Below are positions 7,894-16,681 of a stretch of 64,000 nucleotides of DNA, in pieces (position 1 is the stretch's first letter; each line of letters opens with the position of its first letter). Both the position numbers and the translations under genes were made by a program. Source of the DNA: an uncultured bacterium (GTDB lineage Bacteria > Planctomycetota > UBA1135 > GCA-002686595); assembly GCA_938075305.1 (NCBI GenBank), contig CALJGV010000007.1, forward strand, positions 186,001 through 250,000. Reading direction: 5' to 3'. Below the pieces are notes generated by a model that was not told the DNA's origin, did no database searches, and saw only the letters and a program-made list of their open reading frames with translations.

Positions 7894-10050
7894 ATGAACT
7901 GCCGCCCCGAACCCCTGAACCGAGTCCTCAGCCGCCGAGCCCTCCGCCTGCTCAGCGCCGCCACCGCGGTGGCCGTCATTGGATTCAGCGGCTCGCTCTC
8001 CCTCGCCGTGCAGCCCGAGCCCGCCCAGCGCACGGTGCAGCGCTCCACCTCCTCCAGGACGACCAGCGCCTCAAGGGCATCCAGCTCTCGCGCCACCTCG
8101 CAGCGCACCACGACGAGGCGCTCGACCCCCCAGCGCACCACCAGCGTCCGCCGGTCGAGCCCGTCGACCCGCTCCACGCCGTCGCGCAGCGTCAGCTCGT
8201 CCCCCACCCGCACGAGCTCGAGGCCCTCCGCCTCACGGCCCTCGATCACCCCCACACGCCCGTCGGCCACGCCGACCCGCACCTCGACCCCGACGCGAAC
8301 CTCGGGATCGAACTCGATCATCAGCGGGCGGCCTGCCCCCACCCGCACACCGTCCGCCAGCACGCCGAGCGTCAGCCGGCCGAGCTCGAGCTCGCCCCAG
8401 CCCATCGGCTCCCCGCGGACCGGCTGGTCCTCCCCGAGCGCCTCCAGCACCTCCGGGAGCTCCTCCACCGTCAGCTCGCCCAACCGGAGCGTGCCGACCG
8501 TCATCGACTTCGGCGAGGGCGTGGCCCCTGCGCGCCGCCCCTTCCCCACGCCCAGCGCGGCGCCCACCCGGGCGTCCTCTCGCGTGGGTCAGGGCCGCTC
8601 ACTCAACCAGCGCATCCGCGGGCTGAGCTCCGACGTGGACCTGGCCCGGACCCGCGAGACCACGTCGGCCACCCCCCGGTCCCGGGGACAGCTGAGCCAC
8701 TCGGACGTGCTCGCCAGATACCGCGCCAGCGCCTCCGATACGGCGACGCCCCGCAGCGCGAGCCCCTCCGCCGGATCGAACGACTCGTCCGCCGCGCGAA
8801 TCTCCGCGGCTCGACGGCAAGCGGCCGCCGAGTCCGCGGCCGCGCGGACCGAGGCGGCGCGCCGGAAGCAGGCAACCCAGAACGCGGCGCGAACCGAGGC
8901 TGCGAGGGCCGACGCTGCCGATCGCTCCGACCGCGCGACGGAGCAGAGGGTCCGTGAGGCGCGCGAGAAGGCCGCCTCGACCGCGCCCTCCGACGACGCC
9001 ACCAGGGCCCGGATCGAAGCGGCTCGCCGCGACAAAGCCGCGTCCAACGAGGCGCGGACCCAGGCCGCCAGGCGCCAGTACGACGAACGCGTCCGCGCGG
9101 CGCGGGAGTCCTCCGTCCAGACCGGCGGCGGCCTCGTGGTGGGCGGATCGGCCCCCGCCGCTGCCAACGGCGTGGCCTGGGGGAGCAGCTACGGCGACTG
9201 CTACTCGGGCGGGTACTACAACAACTGCTACTGGAACACCTGGGGCTCCTGCTGGTCCCTCGGGTGGTGCAGCTGGTGGTGCGCCCCGTCGTACTGCTGC
9301 GGCCTCTGGTGGCACTCGTACTGGTGGGGCGGGGGGTCATGGTGCTACCCGTGGAACTTCTACTGGTACGGCCCCTTCATCCCGAGCTCGTACTCGGTCG
9401 TCTACCAGGAGCCGGAGCCGGAGGTGATCTACATCGAGGTGCCCGCCGCCCAGGAGGGGGAGGTCGTCGTCCCCGCCGCCGAGCCGGCCTTCGTGGCCCC
9501 CACACAACCCGACGCCGCCCTCGAGCGCGAGCTCAACCGGGCCACTGGCTACTACCTGACCCAGGGCGATCGCGCCTTCCGCGAGGGCCGCTACGGCGAC
9601 GCGGCCCACTTCTACGCCAAGGCCGTCGAGTTCTCGCCGGACAGCGGGATCCTCTACCTCGTCCTGGCTGACGCCCTCTTCGCCACCGGCGACTATCGCT
9701 ACGCGGCGTTCGCCATCCGCAAGGCCCTCGAGCTCGAGCCGGAGCTGGCTTCCAACGTGATCGACAAGCGGGACTTCTACGCGGTCTCCGCCGACTTCGA
9801 CCGCCAGCTCGCGACCCTCGAGCGGTTCGTGGACGACCACGTGATCGACGACGACGCCCGCCTGGTGCTCGCTGCGAACTACCTCTTCGGCGGCCGCCCC
9901 GCCGCCGCGGTGGACCTCTTCGCGTCGCCCTTCAGCGAGAACCTCGCGAAGAGCTCCGCCGGGCAACTGATCTTCGAGGCCGCGAAGCTCGTCCAGTTCG
10001 GTCGACCCGAGGCCGCCACCCAACCGGCGGCCCCCGCCGCCGGCGACTGA
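7894..10050 (+). CDS. Secreted protein: Ser/Thr/Arg-rich low complexity, Cys/Trp/Tyr-rich segment, C-terminal TPR
   Basis: A 718-residue protein starting at ATG 7894 with a signal peptide at about 10-38. Residues ~40-240 are low-complexity Ser/Thr/Pro/Arg, likely disordered. About 290-420 is Ala/Arg-rich and helical with repeated EAARR-type units. Residues 433-493 are extraordinary: within 61 residues there are 8 Cys, 13 Trp and 10 Tyr, mostly separated by Gly or Ser. After an acidic, Val-rich linker, about 540-690 holds tetratricopeptide-like helices (a block reading GYYLTQGDRAFREGRYGDAA and its repeat). The architecture suggests an extracytoplasmic scaffold with an aromatic/disulfide knot. 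No enzymatic motif is seen and I do not recognise the family. Confidence 0.65.
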   Translation: MNCRPEPLNRVLSRRALRLLSAATAVAVIGFSGSLSLAVQPEPAQRTVQRSTSSRTTSASRASSSRATSQRTTTRRSTPQRTTSVRRSSPSTRSTPSRSVSSSPTRTSSRPSASRPSITPTRPSATPTRTSTPTRTSGSNSIISGRPAPTRTPSASTPSVSRPSSSSPQPIGSPRTGWSSPSASSTSGSSSTVSSPNRSVPTVIDFGEGVAPARRPFPTPSAAPTRASSRVGQGRSLNQRIRGLSSDVDLARTRETTSATPRSRGQLSHSDVLARYRASASDTATPRSASPSAGSNDSSAARISAARRQAAAESAAARTEAARRKQATQNAARTEAARADAADRSDRATEQRVREAREKAASTAPSDDATRARIEAARRDKAASNEARTQAARRQYDERVRAARESSVQTGGGLVVGGSAPAAANGVAWGSSYGDCYSGGYYNNCYWNTWGSCWSLGWCSWWCAPSYCCGLWWHSYWWGGGSWCYPWNFYWYGPFIPSSYSVVYQEPEPEVIYIEVPAAQEGEVVVPAAEPAFVAPTQPDAALERELNRATGYYLTQGDRAFREGRYGDAAHFYAKAVEFSPDSGILYLVLADALFATGDYRYAAFAIRKALELEPELASNVIDKRDFYAVSADFDRQLATLERFVDDHVIDDDARLVLAANYLFGGRPAAAVDLFASPFSENLAKSSAGQLIFEAAKLVQFGRPEAATQPAAPAAGD

Positions 10051-10098
10051 CTCCCTGGGCGCCTGGCCCGCTCAGAGGGTCGGGCGCGCGCGGCGAGG

Positions 10099-11337
10099 TC
10101 AGGTGATCTCCCTGGGCCCCTCGTCGCCCTGGAAGAACGCGATCGGCGGGCGGCGCCCGTAGCGGCGCTCGTACTCCCCGACGACCGCCTCGGAGACCCG
10201 CTGCTCATCACCCGCGGCGATGAGCATGACGGCGCATCCGCCGAAGCCGGCGCCGGTGAGGCGAGCACCGAGGGCACCGCCGAGTTCGGTCGCCGCATGG
10301 ACGAGGACATCGAGCTCCTCGCATGAGCAGTCGTAGAGGTCCCTCAGGGACGCGTGGGTCTCCGTCATGCAGCGGCCAAGCGTCTCCAGGTCACCAGACA
10401 GCAGCGCCTCGCGAGCCACGAAGGTCCGCTCCACCTCCTCCACCACGTGCGTGGCTCGGCGCAGCAGGTCGGCGTCCAACTCATAGCCGTGCTCCGAGAG
10501 GACGGCCCGGTTGATGTCCCGCAGGACGCGCGCTTCGGGGGCGTAGATCCGGAGCGCATCGAAGGCAGCGGCGCACTCGGTCACCCTCCGGTTGAACTCG
10601 CCCCGCGCCAGCCGGCGTTGGATCCCGGTGTCGACGACGCCGATGGAGACGCGATCGAAGTCCATGGGAAGGTGCTCGAAAGTCTCGTCCTTGCAGTCGA
10701 GCCAGAGCACGTGCTTGGGTCGCGCGAAGCCGACGGCGTAGGGGTCCATGATCCCGCACTTCACCCCCACGAAGCCTCGCTCGGCGTCGAGCGCCGCCTC
10801 CACCCGCTGGACGGGATCGAGACCGAGCCCGAAGACCGCGTTCAGGGCGAAGGTCGTCCCCACACAGATCGAGGCCGAGGAGGACAGCCCCGCCCCCACC
10901 GGGAGGTTGCCTCCGAACAGGACGTCGAAGCCGCCCGCCATCCTCTCGGCCATGGACTCATCCAGGCGGGCGAGGGCGAGCAGGACCCCCAGCGGGTAGT
11001 CGTACCACTCACCCCGCGGGCTCACGGGGAGCTCCGTCGCCTTGAAGCGGCCCTCGGCCTCCGCGAAGCGGGACACCAGGCGGACGTCGCCGTCCTCCCT
11101 CGCCCGGATCGCGACGAAGGTCCCCCGGTCAATCGCCGTGGGGAGCACCGGGCCGCCGTTGTAGTCGAGGTGCCCGCCGAAGAGGTTGACCCGGCCCGGC
11201 GAGAAGAACGTCCGGACGCCCCCGGCGGAGCCGAAGCACTGCGCGAAGGCGCCGCGGTGAGCCTCCAGGGACTCGGAGAGATCCGCGGCGACGGATTCCC
11301 CCAGGGAGGGGGGAGTGAGGGTAGGCAGGGACGACAT
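10099..11337 (-). CDS. galK: Galactokinase-family GHMP kinase
   Basis: A 412-residue GHMP-superfamily sugar kinase, expected to phosphorylate galactose at C1 in the Leloir pathway. The galactokinase signature region is at 46-62 (SPGRVNLFGGHLDYNGG), the ATP-binding motif LPVGAGLSSSAS at 145-156, and a C-terminal GARLTGAGFGGCAV motif closes the active site. The signature differs from the usual G-E-H-T-D-Y: the Glu that contacts sugar in characterised galactokinases is Gly here and Thr is Leu, so substrate preference may differ. No galT, galE or galM is adjacent. A GATAAT hexamer about 44 bases upstream could be its -10 box. Confidence 0.85.
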   Translation of the reverse strand: MSSLPTLTPPSLGESVAADLSESLEAHRGAFAQCFGSAGGVRTFFSPGRVNLFGGHLDYNGGPVLPTAIDRGTFVAIRAREDGDVRLVSRFAEAEGRFKATELPVSPRGEWYDYPLGVLLALARLDESMAERMAGGFDVLFGGNLPVGAGLSSSASICVGTTFALNAVFGLGLDPVQRVEAALDAERGFVGVKCGIMDPYAVGFARPKHVLWLDCKDETFEHLPMDFDRVSIGVVDTGIQRRLARGEFNRRVTECAAAFDALRIYAPEARVLRDINRAVLSEHGYELDADLLRRATHVVEEVERTFVAREALLSGDLETLGRCMTETHASLRDLYDCSCEELDVLVHAATELGGALGARLTGAGFGGCAVMLIAAGDEQRVSEAVVGEYERRYGRRPPIAFFQGDEGPREIT

Positions 11338-11380
11338 GGGGACAACGGCAGACTAACGCGCCCCTCGGTCCAGACCGCCG

Positions 11381-11386
11381 ATTATC
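11381..11386 (-). promoter_or_regulatory. Putative -10 box of galK
   Basis: GATAAT on the minus strand, one mismatch from the sigma-70 -10 consensus and one of the few AT-rich hexamers in a GC-rich intergenic region, lies 44 bases before the galK ATG. No convincing -35 is visible at 16-18 bases. Confidence 0.3.
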
Positions 11387-11536
11387 TTCGGGGCCGCGCA
11401 GCGTCCATCCAAGGCCCTTGTCGGCCAAGTAAGGCCCCCGGAGTAAGGTCCGGAGGCCAGATGCGCCGATGAGAACCCTGGAGTGTCTCACTCCGCCCTT
11501 GCCATGTCCCAAGCGTCCAAGACCCGAGGCTACGAG

Positions 11537-11875
11537 ATGAACCGTCCCCGACTCCGAGTCGCCCTTGTCGGCGTGCTCCTGGCCACGGTGACCGCCTGTT
11601 CTTCGCTCGAGATTAACCGGGACACGGAGACGTCCGGCACCTTCAAGTCCTCCGCCCGGACCTGGGTCTTCCTGGGCTGGCACATGCCGCGGCCTGCGAT
11701 CCAGATCGCCCACGAGAACATCTCGGACTCGGGCCTGCCGAACGTGCGTGAGACCGACGTCCACCGGACGGACTGGGGCTGGTTCAACTGGATCATCGAG
11801 ATCTTCTCGACGCGCACGGCGTACGTGAAGGGCACCTGGGGTTACTCGGGCGCCGAGATCCCGCCGGACCGTTGA
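11537..11875 (+). CDS. Small lipoprotein of unknown function
   Basis: A 112-residue protein; the start at ATG 11537 puts a classical lipoprotein signal (basic n-region, hydrophobic core, ATVTAC lipobox) at the N-terminus, whereas the upstream in-frame ATG would bury it. The mature part is Trp-rich and beta-like (TWVFLGWHMPRP, DWGWFNWIIEIFS, KGTWGYSG). No family is recognised. It is a single gene between divergent galK and the convergent SGNH gene. Confidence 0.6.
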   Translation: MNRPRLRVALVGVLLATVTACSSLEINRDTETSGTFKSSARTWVFLGWHMPRPAIQIAHENISDSGLPNVRETDVHRTDWGWFNWIIEIFSTRTAYVKGTWGYSGAEIPPDR

Positions 11876-11922
11876 GGTAGAACCGAGCGCTAGGTCCGCC
11901 CAGCGACGCCGCCCCTCCGCGG

Positions 11923-13074
11923 TCACCCGTCCGTGCTCGGACCCTGGATGCGCTCCACGAGCATCCGGGTGAAGCGTCGGCTCGCTGCCCACGTCAGGTG
12001 CGAACCATCGCGGGTCTCGAACCGCTCGGGCTGCTCCGACGGGTCCACGCCAGCCGGCAGCCCCGCCTCCTGGTACTGGTAGTACGGGACCCCCGCCGCG
12101 GTCGCGATCGCCTCGAGCCGGGCGTCCGGGACGAACTCGCGCTCCACCGACAGGACGCTGGGCGACACCGGGAACCGGACACAGCGGACATCCACCCCGC
12201 GGGCCACGAGCTCGCGGAGCTTCTCCACGACGATGGTCTCTGCCGCGGCGCGCTCCTCCTCACTGATCACCTCGAGGGTGATCCGGCAGGCCTGGACGAG
12301 CTTGTCGGCGTTGGGAACCTCGAACCACTCGCGGTGCCACCGCCGCGTGGCGAGGGTGCGAATGCTTGCGGTCCGGAAGTAATTGAGCCGCTCGCGGACC
12401 AGCCGGTCGAGCTGGTGGGTCCCGCCCTCGCTGCGGCGCGTGGTCTCGCGCAGCACCTTGCGGAAACTGGAGAGGTGAGTGTCGACGATGAAGGGCGTAT
12501 ACCCCTCTTCGATCAGGCGCTCGCGCTCCCCGTCCACCCAGATCCCCAGGGCGCTCTCCAGGGAGAGGGGCTCGAAGACCGGGGGTGGGGTCACCAGCGA
12601 GGCGCGCATGACCGGGTTGGTCTTGGCCCCCAGGGTCGAGGGCGAGAGGGCCACCACCAGCCGCTTGGCTGGGAGGTCCATGATGGCGGGGAGCAGTACC
12701 GAGAGGTCCGCGTTGGGGCCCCAGATGAGGCCGACGCTGTCCTCACCGGCCTGGCGAACCACGTCGAGGTCGGTGTCGTCGTAGACGCGGCTGTCCCCCA
12801 CGAAGAGGAGCTCCGCCGAGCTCACGTCCTGCTTGGCGTAGAAGGGCCCGAGGTTGGGCCCCGCCCAGTAGATCACCCCGTCAAAGCGATTGGGGTGCAT
12901 GATCGGCTCGGGGATCCGTGACACCGCGAGCGTCTGCCAGACGACCAGCCCGAGGAGGGCGAGGCCCACCGTGGCCAACAACGGAGACCACGACTGCGCC
13001 CGCCGGACTCGCGCGACCGTCCCGTTCGGGTCCATCCCCTGCCACGTGGGCTCTTCCATGCCGTGCTCCCCCAT
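11923..13074 (-). CDS. SGNH-fold membrane-anchored protein, partner of MBOAT acyltransferase
   Basis: A 383-residue protein with a cytoplasmic N-terminus, one transmembrane helix at about 31-50 and an extracytoplasmic SGNH-hydrolase-like domain. Block I is FVGDSR with Ser95, and the C-terminal block reads DGSH (Asp356, His359). This matches the AlgJ/AlgX/DltD-type partners that receive an acyl group from an MBOAT protein and transfer it to a polysaccharide. Its start overlaps the MBOAT stop by one base (TGATG), confirming a two-gene unit. The acceptor polymer is not predictable from sequence. Confidence 0.75.
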   Translation of the reverse strand: MGEHGMEEPTWQGMDPNGTVARVRRAQSWSPLLATVGLALLGLVVWQTLAVSRIPEPIMHPNRFDGVIYWAGPNLGPFYAKQDVSSAELLFVGDSRVYDDTDLDVVRQAGEDSVGLIWGPNADLSVLLPAIMDLPAKRLVVALSPSTLGAKTNPVMRASLVTPPPVFEPLSLESALGIWVDGERERLIEEGYTPFIVDTHLSSFRKVLRETTRRSEGGTHQLDRLVRERLNYFRTASIRTLATRRWHREWFEVPNADKLVQACRITLEVISEEERAAAETIVVEKLRELVARGVDVRCVRFPVSPSVLSVEREFVPDARLEAIATAAGVPYYQYQEAGLPAGVDPSEQPERFETRDGSHLTWAASRRFTRMLVERIQGPSTDG

Positions 13075-14525
13075 CAGAACTGGAAGTAGAAGAAGTCCGC
13101 GGTGTCGGTGCGCCGCACCACCACCAGAGCGACGATCATCACGGCGGCGGCGAGCACCCGATGCCAGGGCCGCTCACGCCAGGCGAACCACTCCCGGAGC
13201 AGCTGGGTCACGTGCATGAGCACGATCGGCAGCACCAGCAGCAGGTGGCGGGCCTCCGCGAAGACCTCCCACCCCATGCCCTTCTGGAAGGGAACGATGT
13301 ACGCGATCCGCCAGACCTCGAACACCGAGGCGACGTCCGGGGCGCGGAAGAAGACCCAGTTGGACTGCATGAAGACGTTCATCAGGAGGATGACCCCGAT
13401 GCGCTTCGTGATGGCCGCGGGCCCCTTGGGTCGATCGAAGGGCCACCCGCGGGCGCGCCTCCCGCCGTTGAAGGTGTTCACCCAGAACCGGTTCACGACC
13501 ACGCCGATGCCGTGGTAGAGCCCGAACATGACGAACGTCCAGGCGGCGCCGTGCCAGACCCCCGCCAGGACCATCGTCGTGAGCATGGCCGTGTACTGTC
13601 GGCCGCCACCCCCTTTCTTGCCCCACAGCGGCATGTAGACGTAGTCCCGTAGCCAGCTGGACAGGGTCATGTGCCAGCGGACCCAGAGCTCCTGCGGCCC
13701 CCGCGAGATGTACGGATAGAGGAAGTTGCGTGGGAAGCGCATCCCGAGGAGGCACGCGAGCCCGATCGCGAGGCACGAGTACCCCGCGAAGTCGGCGAAC
13801 ACCATGCAGCCCAGGTAGATCAGGGACAGCCACACGTGAGCTGGCGTCGCCTGCCCGGACGGGATCATGGCGAAGATCCGGTCGATCTCAGGGGCCAGGT
13901 TGTCCGCCACCACGATCTTCGTGAAGAGCCCCCAGACGATCAGGTACAGCCCGTTCTGGATCCGCCAGGGGGAGGGCCACTGACGCCTGCGGAACTGGGG
14001 CAGCAGCTCCTGGGCGCGCACGATCGGCCCGGCGACCAGCTGAGGGAAGAACGCCACGAACAGGAAGAAGTCCCGGAAGGACTTCGCCGGCGCGAGGCGG
14101 CCTCGATAGATGTCGATCGAGTAGCTGAGCGTCTGGAACGTGTAGAAGCTGATCCCGACGGGGACGACCCACGGGATCGCCGTGTTGACCCCTTCCACCC
14201 CCAGCGCCCCGGCGATGCTGTCGAGGTTCTCAAGCGCGAAGTGGCCGTACTTGAAGTAGCCCAGGAGCCCGAGGTTCGTGCACAGGCTGACGAGCAGCCA
14301 GCGGGTACGCGCGCCGTCGGTCCTGGCGGCGTGGATCCGTCCGCCCGCGGCGTAGTCCACCACCGCCGAGATGATGATCAGCGGGAGGTAGTACGGGCTC
14401 CACCAGGCGTAGAAGATCAGGCTCGCGGCGAGCGCCGCGGTCTTCGCCCACGAGAATGGGAGCCTCCACCAGAGGAGCCATGAGAGCCCGAAGAGGACCC
14501 AGAATGTGCCGGAGTCGAATGACAT
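13074..14525 (-). CDS. MBOAT family O-acyltransferase (AlgI/DltB-like)
   Basis: A 483-residue polytopic membrane protein of the membrane-bound O-acyltransferase family. Conserved landmarks are GISFYTFQTLSYSIDIYRG (124-142), FPQLVAGPIVR (160-170), WVRWHMTLSSWLRDYVY (281-297) and the catalytic-histidine motif AGVWHGAAW (321-329, His325). Homologues move acetyl or other acyl groups across the membrane onto exopolysaccharide or cell-wall polymers. The SGNH gene directly downstream is its likely partner. No alginate or teichoic-acid genes are nearby, so the substrate is open. Confidence 0.9.
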   Translation of the reverse strand: MSFDSGTFWVLFGLSWLLWWRLPFSWAKTAALAASLIFYAWWSPYYLPLIIISAVVDYAAGGRIHAARTDGARTRWLLVSLCTNLGLLGYFKYGHFALENLDSIAGALGVEGVNTAIPWVVPVGISFYTFQTLSYSIDIYRGRLAPAKSFRDFFLFVAFFPQLVAGPIVRAQELLPQFRRRQWPSPWRIQNGLYLIVWGLFTKIVVADNLAPEIDRIFAMIPSGQATPAHVWLSLIYLGCMVFADFAGYSCLAIGLACLLGMRFPRNFLYPYISRGPQELWVRWHMTLSSWLRDYVYMPLWGKKGGGGRQYTAMLTTMVLAGVWHGAAWTFVMFGLYHGIGVVVNRFWVNTFNGGRRARGWPFDRPKGPAAITKRIGVILLMNVFMQSNWVFFRAPDVASVFEVWRIAYIVPFQKGMGWEVFAEARHLLLVLPIVLMHVTQLLREWFAWRERPWHRVLAAAVMIVALVVVRRTDTADFFYFQF

Positions 14526-14580
14526 GGGAGCTGGCGCCTCCAGAGCCTACCCCGCGGGGAGGCGGGAGGAACGCGCGCGG

Positions 14581-14595
14581 CACCAGAGTCTGGTG
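14581..14595. promoter_or_regulatory. 15-base palindrome upstream of the MBOAT operon
   Basis: CACCAGA-G-TCTGGTG is a perfect inverted repeat with a one-base centre, 56 bases upstream of the MBOAT start and 29 bases downstream of the sensor kinase stop. The one-base centre rules out a stable RNA hairpin over the full repeat, so a dimeric repressor or activator site is more plausible than a terminator. Confidence 0.35.
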
Positions 14596-14623
14596 AGGTC
14601 TGGCGGGGCGCCTCTCGATCCGA

Positions 14624-16594
14624 TCAGCCCGGATGCTCGCCCGGCGCGTTCTCGTGCTGGGGCAGCTTGATCACGGCCCTGGCCCCTGGACCATCCTCCC
14701 GGTTCGTCACCGAGACCGCGCCGCCGAGGTCCTCGACGATCCGCCGAACGATGGCGAGCCCCAGTCCGGTCCCACTGGACCGGGTCGTGAAGTAGGGCTC
14801 GAAGAGCCTCGAACCGACGTCCTCGCAGATCCCGCGGCCCGAGTCCTCGAGCGTGATCCGGACCATGCCGCCGTCCAGGCTCACCTCCCCCTTGATCAGG
14901 CCGCCATCGCTCGAGGCCTCGATGGCGTTACTGACCAGGTTGACGAGGGCCCGCTGCAGCTCGTCGGGGTCGGCCTTCACCATCAGGCCACCGCCGAGGC
15001 TCTCCCCCTTCTCCAGCCGCACCCCCTCCTCGGCGGCCCAGGCCTCGTTGAGGTCAAAGACCTCGGCCACGGTGACGCCGGCGTCCACCGGGACGGGGTC
15101 GCGGTGCTGCCCGGCGAAGGTGTAGAAGTCCCTGGCGATCTCGCGCATGTTGCCCACCTGACGCTGCACAACCTCGATGGTGCGCTCGAGGATCGCGGGG
15201 AACTCGGGCGACCCCTCGTCGTAGGCCCGCTTGAGGAGCGACGCCGACAGCTGGATCGGGGTCAGCGGGTTCTTGATCTCGTGCGCCACCTGCCGGGCCA
15301 TCTCCCGCCAGGCTGCGTCCTTCTCCGCCTCGACCAGCTGGGCGCGGTTCTCCTTCAGCTCACGGGTCATGCGGTTGAAGGAGCGGGCGAGGTCCGCCAG
15401 CTCATCATGGCCATGGACCGTTACCTGCGCGTCCAGGTCGCCGCTCGCCACCCGTCGAGTGAAGGCCTCCAGGTCCTGCACGGGCCGCGTCGTCCGCCTC
15501 GCGACCACCACGGTCACGACGACCGCCAGCAAGAGGACGAACCCGCTCGCCTTGGCGATGGTCCGCGTGATCTCCTCGACCGGCCCGTAGATGTCCGGGT
15601 AATCCACGCCGACACCGACGATCCAGCCGAGCCCCTGGGGGCTTTGATCCCTGGTCCTCCCCTGCTTGAAGGCTGCCTTCTTGCGCACGCCGAGGAACTC
15701 GTAGTCGGGGTACATCCCCGAGCCGCTGGAGCGCCGCACGGCATCCCCCATCATGGTGAGGTCGATCCGCGGCCCCGAGACCCGCTCCCCGTAGAGGGAC
15801 CGGTTGGGGTGGGCGAGGATCGTGTCGGCGTCCGCGGCCCAGACCCACGAGTAGCTCGAGTCGTAGAGGTCAGCGGAGGCCGCCCCGGAGGAGATGCCGT
15901 CTGCGCGGCGCACGCCGTAGCTCTCGATCTCGCCCTGGACCACGGACCAGGGCACGAGCGTGACCACCGCTCCGAGGGGCTCCCCGAGGGGCTCTTCAGC
16001 TGGCACGGGTTCGACGAAGCCGAAGTGCCGGCGCAGCTCGGGGCGGCCCCCGTCTCCTCCCTCTGCAGCCTTCAGGTGAAAGCGCCCCTGGTCGAGCGTC
16101 ACGGACTCGCCTGCCAGGACCTGACCCAACCAGGGCTGCTCCCCCCATGGATACCCCGTAAGCCGCCCCTGAACCTCGGGCGCGAGCACAGCGCCGCCCG
16201 CGTCCGTGGAGTTCGTCGCGACCACCTGCCCTCGACCTCCGAGCACCACCACGAACTCTGCCGCGCCGTCCCGTCGGACGAGTTGGTCCAGCAGGTGGAT
16301 GGTCGGAGCGAGGCGTCCTGCGCGGGCGTCGCCCTCGTCCTCCTCCGCGCTCACCAGCGCCCCCGCCACCGTGGGCGCCGAGGCGAGCAGGACGGCGTCC
16401 TCCCGGCGCTCGTCCACGATGCGGTCGAGGCGATCCGAGAGCTCCGCCGCGTGGCCGAGCAGGTGATACCGCACCACATCGTCCGCGAAGCGCTCCGAGA
16501 CGAAGTCGTGGACGTACCACGCGAAGCCCAGGAAGGGCAGCACGACGACCGCGAGGACGGCCAGAACCCACTTGGTGGAGATCCGCCTGATCAT
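14624..16594 (-). CDS. NtrY-like membrane sensor histidine kinase
   Basis: A 656-residue kinase; I chose ATG 16594 because it puts the first transmembrane helix (9-27) at the N-terminus. A large extracytoplasmic sensor region (about 30-340, PDC/dCache-like by position and by GWIVGVGVDYP) is followed by a second helix (349-366), a HAMP domain (about 368-420) and a HisKA domain with phospho-acceptor His438 (VAHEIKNPLTP). The ATPase domain has N-box NLVSNAIEAS (552-561), DSGRGI (584-589) and GTGLGLA (608-614). HEIKNPLTP and the overall order resemble NtrY. No response regulator is adjacent, so its partner is elsewhere. It is divergent from the GT9 gene. Confidence 0.85.
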   Translation of the reverse strand: MIRRISTKWVLAVLAVVVLPFLGFAWYVHDFVSERFADDVVRYHLLGHAAELSDRLDRIVDERREDAVLLASAPTVAGALVSAEEDEGDARAGRLAPTIHLLDQLVRRDGAAEFVVVLGGRGQVVATNSTDAGGAVLAPEVQGRLTGYPWGEQPWLGQVLAGESVTLDQGRFHLKAAEGGDGGRPELRRHFGFVEPVPAEEPLGEPLGAVVTLVPWSVVQGEIESYGVRRADGISSGAASADLYDSSYSWVWAADADTILAHPNRSLYGERVSGPRIDLTMMGDAVRRSSGSGMYPDYEFLGVRKKAAFKQGRTRDQSPQGLGWIVGVGVDYPDIYGPVEEITRTIAKASGFVLLLAVVVTVVVARRTTRPVQDLEAFTRRVASGDLDAQVTVHGHDELADLARSFNRMTRELKENRAQLVEAEKDAAWREMARQVAHEIKNPLTPIQLSASLLKRAYDEGSPEFPAILERTIEVVQRQVGNMREIARDFYTFAGQHRDPVPVDAGVTVAEVFDLNEAWAAEEGVRLEKGESLGGGLMVKADPDELQRALVNLVSNAIEASSDGGLIKGEVSLDGGMVRITLEDSGRGICEDVGSRLFEPYFTTRSSGTGLGLAIVRRIVEDLGGAVSVTNREDGPGARAVIKLPQHENAPGEHPG

Positions 16595-16681
16595 TCGCTC
16601 CAGTGTATGGGGTCGCCCCCCGCCATCCCCGCTCTCACTTGACATCCTGGGACGTGGCACAACAACCTTCGTGCCGTCCCC

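Noticed and set aside
14633..16642. 669-codon open frame on the plus strand
   Set aside because: Antisense to the NtrY-like kinase, no domain or start signal; a composition shadow.
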